A stretch of DNA of 6,687 nucleotides, from NCBI GenBank assembly GCA_946482165.1, contig CAMLQS010000284.1:1-6687 (forward strand), read 5' to 3'. Source of the DNA: an uncultured Verrucomicrobiota bacterium. Its GTDB lineage: Bacteria > Verrucomicrobiota > Verrucomicrobiae > Opitutales > Opitutaceae. Shown here one piece after another: positions 1-4,486 of this stretch. Each line of letters opens with the position of its first letter. Position 1 is the first letter of the stretch. Below the pieces are notes generated by a model, which saw nothing but the letters and a program-made list of their open reading frames with translations, had not been told where the DNA came from and made no database searches. The translations under genes were made by a program, and so were the position numbers.

Positions 1-22
1 GCCCGCGCCCGCGAAGAAGTAA
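1..22 (+). CDS. 3' end of an upstream gene, possibly the ABC transporter substrate-binding protein
   Basis: Reading from base 2, the first bases give PAPAKK followed by TAA at 20-22. A perfect intrinsic terminator starts about 40 bases later, which fits a gene ending here. The next two genes are the permease and ATPase of a NitT/TauT-type ABC transporter, and their periplasmic binding-protein gene is missing from the window, so this is the obvious candidate. Only six codons are visible, none diagnostic, so the identity is inferred from context alone and the reading frame itself is uncertain. Confidence 0.35.
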
Positions 23-63
23 ACCGCCGCCCTCCGCGCGTGGCACGGGCGTCCCTCCCGTGG

Positions 64-96
64 GGCCGCGGGGCATCTTGCCCCGCGGCCTTTTTT
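64..96 (+). terminator. Rho-independent terminator between upstream gene and permease
   Basis: Bases 64-74 (GGCCGCGGGGC) and 80-90 (GCCCCGCGGCC) form a perfect 11-bp stem with a 5-base loop (ATCTT). Six T residues follow immediately (91-96). It lies between the stop at 20-22 and the permease ATG at 144, inside what looks like one transporter operon. Partial termination here would give more of the upstream product (the presumed binding protein) than of the permease and ATPase. Full termination would require a separate permease promoter, and none is recognisable in 97-143. Confidence 0.85.
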
Positions 97-143
97 CGCC
101 TCCTGATCCCCGACGCGAAGCCTCCGCTCGCCCCACCCCGCCG

Positions 144-1214
144 ATGCCCCTTTTCTCCGTCCGCCGCGAGCCCGCCGCCCGCCTCCGCTGGGTGCTGTGG
201 CTCCTCGCCTTCGCCCTGCCCCTCGGCGTCTGGAGCGCGGTCAGCTACGTGCCGTGGCTCTGGCACCCGCAGGTCAAAGTCACCAACCCCGGCTCCATCG
301 CGTGGATGACGCCCGGTCTCCTCCTCCCCAAAGCCGACTTCGCCACCCAAGTCGCCAAAGCCGCCGCCGCCAACCAGCCGCCACCCGTCGGCGTCCCCGC
401 CAACCCGCTCTACCTGCCCGCGCCGCACGAAGTGGGCCGCGCGCTCTACACCGCCTTCACCACCGAACCCCGCCTCAAGGGCGACAAGTGGCTGCATGAG
501 AGCATCGTCGTCTCGATCAAAACGATCGCCTACGGATTCCTCCTCTCCTCCCTCTTCGCGCTTCCCCTCGGCCTCCTCTGCGGCTCCTACCCCGCCCTCG
601 CGCGCATGACCGAGCCCTTCGTCGACTTCGTCCGCTACATGCCCGCGCCCGCCTTCGGCGCGCTCATGGTCGCGATCTTCGGCATCCACCTCGAACCCAA
701 GATCGCGATCGTCTTCCTCGGCACCTTTTTCACCCAGGTGCTCGTCACCGCCGGCACCGTTCGCCGCGTCGACGTCGCCCTCCTGGAGGCCGCGCAAACC
801 CTCGGCGCGAAACGCGGAATGCTCATCCGCCGCGTCATCCTCCCCGCCTCCCTGCCCGATCTCTACAACGACACCCGCATCCTCATCGGCTGCGCCTGGA
901 CCTACCTCGTCGTCGCCGAGGTCGTCGGCGTCAGCAGCGGCATCACCTTTTTCATCAACCAGCAGGCCAAGTATCGCAACTTCGACAACGTCTACGCCGC
1001 GATCATCATCATCGGCCTCATCGGCCTTTCCACCGACCAGCTCCTTTCCTTTGTCGGCCAGCGGCTCTTCGGCTGGAAACTCACCCGCCGCAGCCGCACC
1101 CGCGCCTTCCTCGGCTGGCTCTTCTCCCCGCGCGACGTGCTCTACTTCCCCGAAAAATCCGCAACCAAAGTGCCCTCTTCTTCGGCCTCTTCTTCCTCCT
1201 CCCCCACTCCGTGA
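144..1214 (+). CDS. ABC transporter permease, NitT/TauT/SsuC type
   Basis: Inner-membrane permease of about 356 residues that would form the channel of an importer together with the ATPase encoded next. A first membrane segment lies at about residues 16-36 (WVLWLLAFALPLGVWSAVSYV). It is followed by an unusually long, probably periplasmic, stretch to about residue 110 ending in LPAPHEVGRAL, which resembles the LPSPxEV motif of SsuC/TauC proteins. The BPD_transp_1 core follows with several hydrophobic helices. The ATPase-docking EAA loop is clear at residue 215 onward (EAAQTLGAKRG, then LPASLPD). The C-terminus is a Ser/Pro-rich tail. I chose ATG 144 because the frame stays open back to a GTG at 60, but that stretch contains the terminator hairpin. 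Substrate is not readable from sequence. Linkage to the carboxylase suggests urea or guanidine rather than nitrate, taurine or sulfonates. Confidence 0.9.
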   Translation: MPLFSVRREPAARLRWVLWLLAFALPLGVWSAVSYVPWLWHPQVKVTNPGSIAWMTPGLLLPKADFATQVAKAAAANQPPPVGVPANPLYLPAPHEVGRALYTAFTTEPRLKGDKWLHESIVVSIKTIAYGFLLSSLFALPLGLLCGSYPALARMTEPFVDFVRYMPAPAFGALMVAIFGIHLEPKIAIVFLGTFFTQVLVTAGTVRRVDVALLEAAQTLGAKRGMLIRRVILPASLPDLYNDTRILIGCAWTYLVVAEVVGVSSGITFFINQQAKYRNFDNVYAAIIIIGLIGLSTDQLLSFVGQRLFGWKLTRRSRTRAFLGWLFSPRDVLYFPEKSATKVPSSSASSSSSPTP

Positions 1215-1252
1215 CCTCTGTGTCCGAGCTCTGTGTCCTCCGTGTCTAAAAA
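1207..1252 (+). repeat. Dispersed CTCCGTG-type repeat at the permease/ATPase junction
   Basis: The junction consists of variants of one unit: CTCCGTGAC, CTCTGTGTCC, CTCTGTGTCC and CTCCGTGTCTAAAAA. The same family recurs at 3655-3679 and 4347-4416. It supplies the permease stop codon (TGA 1212-1214) and both candidate GTG starts of the ATPase (1233 and 1242). Similar CTCCGTG/CCACGGAG repeats are widespread between genes in several bacterial phyla. I call it a repeat from the internal units and the multiple copies in this window. Confidence 0.7.
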
Positions 1253-2168
1253 TTCCGCCACATCCGCCTCTCGCGCCGAGGACACCGAATACCTGCGGCA
1301 ATCCCCCGCCGTCGCAGCCCGCTTCGCCGCGCTGCGTCAGCGACCCGTCGTTCTCGAGGCCGAGCATCTCACCTGCGAATTCGACTCCGACCGCGGCCGC
1401 GTCACCGCCCTGCGCGATCTCAACATCCACATCCACCGCCGCGAGATCGTCTGCGTGATCGGCCCCTCCGGCTGCGGCAAATCCACCTTCGCGCGCGTCA
1501 TCGCCGGCCTCCAGCCCGTCAGCTCCGGCCGCATCCTCGTCGACAGTAAGCCCGTCTCCGGCCCCGGCCCCGACCGGGGCATGGTCTTCCAAGGCTACAC
1601 GCTCTTCCCTTGGCTCACCCTCGCGCAAAACGTCCGCTTCGGCCTCGACATGCAGGGCCGCGCCGACGGCCCCGCCGACCGCGAGGCCCGCCAATGGCTC
1701 GACCTCGTCGGGCTCGGCAAGTTCGCCGACGCCTATCCGCACCAGCTCTCCGGCGGCATGAAGCAGCGCGTCGCCATCGCCCGCGCCCTCGCCGCCGGCC
1801 CGAAGATCCTCCTCATGGACGAGCCCTTCGGCGCCCTCGACCCGCAGACCCGCGCCCAGATGCAGGCCCACCTCCTCGAGATCTGGCGCAACGTCGACAT
1901 CACCATCGTCTTCATCACGCACGACATGGACGAGGCCATCCTCCTCGCCGACCGCATCCTCGTCCTCAAAGCCCACCCCGGCGAAGTCCTGGAGTTCATC
2001 GAAGTCCCCGTCCCCCGCCCCCGTTCCGCCGCGCAGTTCACCACGCCCGAGTTCCAAGCCACCCGCCGCCGCCTCGACGCCCTCATCCACCCCGCGCCCA
2101 CCCTCGGCGGCCCCCACGATCCGCTCCCCATCGTCCGCCTCACCCAAGCCGGCGACGACGTCGAATAA
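1233..2168 (+). CDS. ABC transporter ATP-binding protein, NitT/TauT/SsuB type
   Basis: Cytoplasmic ATPase powering the importer formed with the preceding permease. All canonical motifs are present, numbered from GTG 1233: Walker [10 protein letters not shown] at 77-85, Q-loop Gln120 in [11 protein letters not shown], signature LSGGMKQR at 172-179, Walker B ILLMDEP at 192-198, and switch His230 in FITHDMDEA. MVFQxYxLFPWLT and [15 protein letters not shown] are typical of the SsuB/TauB/NrtD group. At 311 residues it is longer than the usual 250-270, with about 40 extra N-terminal residues before the nucleotide-binding domain. Two in-frame GTG codons (1233 and 1242) lie inside a repeat and neither has a ribosome binding site, so the exact start is uncertain by three codons. 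The gene begins 18 bases after the permease stop, indicating co-transcription. Confidence 0.95.
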   Translation: MSSVSKNSATSASRAEDTEYLRQSPAVAARFAALRQRPVVLEAEHLTCEFDSDRGRVTALRDLNIHIHRREIVCVIGPSGCGKSTFARVIAGLQPVSSGRILVDSKPVSGPGPDRGMVFQGYTLFPWLTLAQNVRFGLDMQGRADGPADREARQWLDLVGLGKFADAYPHQLSGGMKQRVAIARALAAGPKILLMDEPFGALDPQTRAQMQAHLLEIWRNVDITIVFITHDMDEAILLADRILVLKAHPGEVLEFIEVPVPRPRSAAQFTTPEFQATRRRLDALIHPAPTLGGPHDPLPIVRLTQAGDDVE

Positions 2169-2203
2169 CCACGCCTCCACCACGTAACTCCTCGCCCGCG
2201 CCC

Positions 2204-2232
2204 AACATTGGTCATTGGACATTGGGCGTTGG
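2204..2232 (+). repeat. CATTGG heptad repeat upstream of the NikR-like gene
   Basis: Three CATTGG units lie at 2206-2211, 2213-2218 and 2220-2225, seven bases apart, followed by a degenerate GCGTTGG at 2226-2232. The tract resembles a dispersed GGTCATTGGACATTGG-type repeat common between genes in some bacterial genomes. It fills most of the gap between the ATPase and the regulator and is less GC-rich than its surroundings. An operator role is possible but nothing supports it directly. Confidence 0.6.
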
Positions 2233-2244
2233 CCCTTCTCCTCC

Positions 2245-2685
2245 ATGCCCGCCGCCCCCAAACGCGACAAAACCGCCCGCTTCACCGTCTCCCTTCCCGA
2301 GAGCCTCCTCGACGAGCTCGACGACATGGTGAAGCGCCGCGGCTACGCGAGCCGCTCCCAGGCGGTGGCCGCTCTCGCCCGCGACGGCCTCGTCGACTAC
2401 GCCGCCAGCGTCGGCACCGCCAGCGTCGCCGGCACGATCAGCCTCGTCTACGACCACCGGAAACCCGGGCTCCAGGCGAAACTCGCCGCCATCCAGCACA
2501 AGTATTACGTCATGGTCGTCACCTCGATGCATGTGCATCTCGAGCACCACAACTACATGGAGGTTCTCCTCGTGCAGGGCCCGGCCGACAAACTTCAGAC
2601 CCTGGCCAACGAACTCGTCACCGTGCGCGGCGTGAAGCAGGGCAAACTCACCCTCGCCGCCACCGCGATGCCCCCGTTGCTCTGA
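2245..2685 (+). CDS. NikR-like ribbon-helix-helix transcriptional regulator with altered metal site
   Basis: A 146-residue protein with the two-domain plan of the nickel repressor NikR. Residues about 11-50 are a ribbon-helix-helix DNA-binding domain. Its strand RFTVSL (12-17) places Arg12, Thr14 and Ser16 where E. coli NikR uses Arg3, Thr5 and Thr7 to touch DNA, and it is followed by RRGYASRSQAV. Residues about 62-140 match the tetramerising ACT-like domain (LVYDH, QHKYY, MHVHLEHHNYMEV, VRGVKQGKL). The nickel ligands His76, His87 and His89 of E. coli correspond to His85, His96 and His98. The fourth ligand, Cys95, is replaced by Tyr104. The protein is therefore recognisably NikR-like but probably does not bind nickel in the usual square-planar way. 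I chose ATG 2245 over an upstream TTG at 2215 because the latter lies within a repeat. The gene sits between transporter and enzyme genes and about 100 bases before a NikR-type operator, suggesting local control. The name NikR is withheld because its signal is unknown. Confidence 0.88.
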   Translation: MPAAPKRDKTARFTVSLPESLLDELDDMVKRRGYASRSQAVAALARDGLVDYAASVGTASVAGTISLVYDHRKPGLQAKLAAIQHKYYVMVVTSMHVHLEHHNYMEVLLVQGPADKLQTLANELVTVRGVKQGKLTLAATAMPPLL

Positions 2686-2690
2686 GCTAG

Positions 2691-2711
2691 GGCGGGACCG
2701 CCGGGCCCGCC
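2691..2711 (+). other. GC-rich hairpin after the NikR-like gene
   Basis: GGCGGG (2691-2696) can pair with CCCGCC (2706-2711) around a 9-base loop, starting six bases after the stop codon at 2683-2685. No T-run follows, so it is not a convincing intrinsic terminator. It could slow or end the transcript ahead of the separate promoter at 2774. In DNA this GC-rich such hairpins arise easily by chance. Confidence 0.3.
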
Positions 2712-2773
2712 GCTCCGCAGGTGACACGCGTCGACCCCAACGCGCTTCCCACCCCGCCCCATTTCCTCCGCCC

Positions 2774-2790
2774 TTGGCACTGTTCTTGCA
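2774..2790 (+). promoter_or_regulatory. Sigma-54 (RpoN) -24/-12 promoter for the enzyme genes
   Basis: TTGGCACTGTTCTTGCA matches the sigma-54 consensus YTGGCACG-N4-TTGCW at every fixed position except the G after TGGCAC. The diagnostic GG (2776-2777) and GC (2788-2789) are exactly ten bases apart. Transcription would start near 2800, giving a leader of about 33 bases before the ATG at 2833. It lies in one of the few AT-rich stretches of the window. Sigma-54 promoters need an enhancer-binding activator and often serve nitrogen assimilation, which fits the genes downstream. I found no clear enhancer site upstream. Confidence 0.8.
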
Positions 2791-2818
2791 GTATTACCTT
2801 TTAAACGATTCTTCATAC
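2791..2818 (+). promoter_or_regulatory. NikR-type operator overlapping the predicted transcription start
   Basis: GTATTA (2791-2796) and TCATAC (2813-2818) are separated by exactly 16 bases. The E. coli NikR operator is GTATGA-N16-TCATAC, so 11 of 12 half-site bases and the spacing agree. The site begins one base after the -12 element and spans the predicted start near 2800, a position where bound protein would block transcription. The NikR-like gene ending at 2685 conserves the DNA-contact residues and is the natural candidate to bind. Binding is inferred. Confidence 0.6.
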
Positions 2819-2832
2819 TATTTTCGTCCGCC

Positions 2833-3636
2833 ATGCCCCTCCACGTCCCGCCCGCCCCCGAAGGCACCTCCTTCACCACCCCGCGCCCCGCCGGCCCGCC
2901 GCCGAAGCCCTCGCCCGGGATCCCGCCCGACCGTCTGCTCCTCGAGGAGACCCTTCCCGGCGGCGCCGCCTGGTCCTTCACCGTCCGCCGCCACCGCACC
3001 CTCCGCCTCACCGCCCTCGAGGCCGGCGCCAACGTCTCCCTGCTCTGCTTCAACCGCCACGATTTCGTCGACCGCTACAACATGGCCGACACCCTCAAGG
3101 GCCAGCACACCGCCAAGCTCACCACCGGCCACATCCTCGTCTCCGACATGGGCCGCGCGATGCTTTCCATCACCGGCGACACCCTCGGCTGGCACGACCC
3201 CCTCGGCGGCCACGACACCGCCGCCCACGTCGAAAAGAAGTGGGGCTCCAAAAACTACCAGACCGCCCGCAACGACTTTCACCGCAACTCCCGCGACCAC
3301 TTCCTCGTCGAGCTCGCCAAACACGGCCTCAACGCCCGCGACCTCGTCCCCAACGTCAACTTCTTCAGCAAGCTCCTCGCCGACGACGCCGGCCGCCTCT
3401 CCTTCGTCCCGAACCACGCCCAGCCCGGCGACTTCGTCGACCTCCGCGCCGAGATGGACCTCCTCGTTATTCTCACGACCTGCCACCACCCGCTCGACAC
3501 CTCGCCCGCCTACGGCCCCAAACCGGTGAAGCTCCAGCTCTGGCGCAACGACCCGCCCGCCGCGGACGACTACTGCCGCACCTACCGCCCCGAAAACGAG
3601 CGAGCCTTCTACAACTCCGAACTCCTCTACATCTGA
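2833..3636 (+). CDS. DUF1989 urea-carboxylase-associated protein, UAAP1-like (putative carboxyguanidine deiminase subunit)
   Basis: A 267-residue DUF1989 protein, the first of two paralogues placed directly before the carboxylase. Proteins of this pair were long annotated as urea amidolyase-associated UAAP1/UAAP2. In other bacteria the pair has been shown to act as carboxyguanidine deiminase (CgdA/CgdB), turning carboxyguanidine into allophanate and ammonia. Recognisable family segments are DRYNMADTLKGQ, SDMGRAMLSITGDT, GWHDPLGGHD (119-128), NVNFFSK, and DLRAEMDLLVILTTC ending at Cys217. The first 30 or so residues are a Pro-rich extension. Aligned to its partner downstream, His121 is kept but the two Cys of the [11 protein letters not shown] motif are Leu118 and Asp128, so this subunit may lack a complete metal site. 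ATG 2833 follows the sigma-54 promoter by a short leader. Assignment to UAAP1 rather than UAAP2 is by resemblance and order, so no gene symbol is given. Confidence 0.88.
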   Translation: MPLHVPPAPEGTSFTTPRPAGPPPKPSPGIPPDRLLLEETLPGGAAWSFTVRRHRTLRLTALEAGANVSLLCFNRHDFVDRYNMADTLKGQHTAKLTTGHILVSDMGRAMLSITGDTLGWHDPLGGHDTAAHVEKKWGSKNYQTARNDFHRNSRDHFLVELAKHGLNARDLVPNVNFFSKLLADDAGRLSFVPNHAQPGDFVDLRAEMDLLVILTTCHHPLDTSPAYGPKPVKLQLWRNDPPAADDYCRTYRPENERAFYNSELLYI

Positions 3637-3654
3637 TCCGCCTCCGCTCCGCGC

Positions 3655-3679
3655 CCTCCGTGTTCTCCGTGGTTAAAAA
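3655..3679 (+). repeat. CTCCGTG-type repeat abutting the second DUF1989 start codon
   Basis: Two units, CTCCGTGTT and CTCCGTGGTT, run into a short A tract whose last A begins the ATG at 3680. This occupies most of the 43-base gap between the two DUF1989 genes. It is the same family as the repeats at 1207-1252 and 4347-4416. No Shine-Dalgarno motif is present, so the repeat itself forms the translation initiation region. Confidence 0.7.
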
Positions 3680-4342
3680 ATGAGCACCCTCAACTACACC
3701 GAATCCCCGCTCGATCCCGCGCTCGCCATCTACCGCCGCGTCGTCCCCGCCGGCGACTTCTGGATGCACGAGATCAAGGCCGGCCAGGCCCTCCGCATCC
3801 TCGACCTCGAGGGTAATCAGGCCGCCGACACGCTCTTCTACAACGCGTCCGACTTCCGCGAGCGCTACAGCGCGCAGGACACCCTCCGCGAAAACGGCTC
3901 CATCTACCTCACGACCGGCACGAAGCTCTACTCCAACGAGCTGAACGTCCTCGCCGAGATCACCGCCGACACCTGCGGCCGCCACGACACCCTCGGCGGC
4001 GCCTGTTCCTGCGAGGCCAACACGATCCGCTACGGCCACCGCACGCGCCACATGCACTCGTGCCGCCAGAGCTTCCTCCTCGGCCTCATGACCTGGCCCG
4101 GCGCCACCGGCTTCCCGCTCAACAAGCGCGACATCCCCGCGAACATAAACTTCTTCATGAACGTCCCCGTGACGCCCGACGGCGGCCTCCAGTTCGCCGA
4201 CGGCGTGTCGTCCCCCGGCAAATACGTCGAGATGGTCGCCCGCATGGACATCGTCTGCCTCATCAGCAACTGCCCCCAGCTCAACAACCCCTGCAACGGC
4301 TGGAACCCCACCCCCGTCGAAGTCCTCATCTGGAACCCCTGA
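3680..4342 (+). CDS. DUF1989 urea-carboxylase-associated protein, UAAP2-like (putative carboxyguanidine deiminase subunit)
   Basis: A 220-residue DUF1989 protein, paralogous to the preceding gene and expected to form a complex with it. Characteristic segments are [51 protein letters not shown] (94-112), [15 protein letters not shown] and [19 protein letters not shown]. Cys99, His102, Cys109 and Cys198 are plausible metal or catalytic residues because they sit in the most conserved blocks. This is inference, since I cannot see a structure. Together with the carboxylase the pair fits guanidine breakdown: carboxylation to carboxyguanidine, deimination to allophanate, then hydrolysis. A role in a pure urea pathway would leave these proteins without a known task. 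The gene starts 44 bases after its partner's stop and ends 144 bases before the carboxylase, a gap filled with repeats. Confidence 0.9.
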   Translation: MSTLNYTESPLDPALAIYRRVVPAGDFWMHEIKAGQALRILDLEGNQAADTLFYNASDFRERYSAQDTLRENGSIYLTTGTKLYSNELNVLAEITADTCGRHDTLGGACSCEANTIRYGHRTRHMHSCRQSFLLGLMTWPGATGFPLNKRDIPANINFFMNVPVTPDGGLQFADGVSSPGKYVEMVARMDIVCLISNCPQLNNPCNGWNPTPVEVLIWNP

Positions 4343-4346
4343 AGAA

Positions 4347-4416
4347 TTAAACCACGGAGAACACGGAGGGCCACGGAGCCCAAGTCCTCTCCTCTCCGTG
4401 CCCCTCCGTGGTTTAA
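4347..4416 (+). repeat. Large CCACGGAG/CTCCGTGG inverted repeat before the carboxylase
   Basis: TTAAACCACGGAG (4347-4359) is perfectly complementary to CTCCGTGGTTTAA (4404-4416). The 44 bases between them contain a further pairing CCACGGAG (4371-4378) with CTCCGTG (4394-4400), so the whole could fold into one long hairpin of about 70 bases. It is the inverted form of the CTCCGTG repeat seen elsewhere in the window. Lying four bases after the UAAP2-like stop, it could protect or attenuate the transcript, but no T-run follows. Confidence 0.75.
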
Positions 4417-4430
4417 CTTCTTTTCGAAAC

Positions 4431-4465
4431 ATTCGCGCCCATCCGCGCCATCCGCGGTTAAAAAA
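4431..4465 (+). repeat. ATCCGCG tandem repeat upstream of the carboxylase
   Basis: The units ATTCGCGCCC, ATCCGCGCC and ATCCGCGGTT, followed by an A tract, form a 9-10 base tandem. It is distinct from the CTCCGTG family but also ends in GGTTAAAAA. It sits between the large inverted repeat and the carboxylase start, so the intergenic gap is a stack of different repeat families with no gene. Confidence 0.55.
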
Positions 4466-4486
4466 TTCCGTCTCCTCCGCCTCTCC

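Noticed and set aside
41..56. TGGCAC at 41 (and again near 249 and 3190) as further sigma-54 promoters
   Set aside because: None has TTGC at the required distance or the GG-N10-GC spacing. Only the site at 2774-2790 does.
60..143. Upstream GTG 60 as the permease start
   Set aside because: The extra 28 codons would read through the intrinsic terminator at 64-96. The ATG at 144 leads directly into a plausible N-terminus and first membrane segment.
1733..2215. Minus-strand frame over the ATPase and regulator gap
   Set aside because: It has no recognisable motifs and is fully antisense to conserved ATPase sequence, including Walker B.
2215..2244. TTG 2215 as the start of the NikR-like protein
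   Set aside because: It lies inside the CATTGG repeat. NikR proteins start shortly before the DNA-binding strand, which fits ATG 2245.
2686..2760. Possible guanidine-I (ykkC) riboswitch after the regulator, because of CTAGGG and GACACG
   Set aside because: The rest of the consensus, including the conserved 3' AAAAGCCCGGGAGA-like segment, is absent and the sequence runs into a sigma-54 promoter. The short matches are probably chance. A riboswitch could still lie upstream of the window.
2774..3529. Overlapping plus-strand frame rich in Pro, Ser and Thr
   Set aside because: It is a shifted-frame reading of the first DUF1989 gene. The true frame carries the recognisable family motifs.
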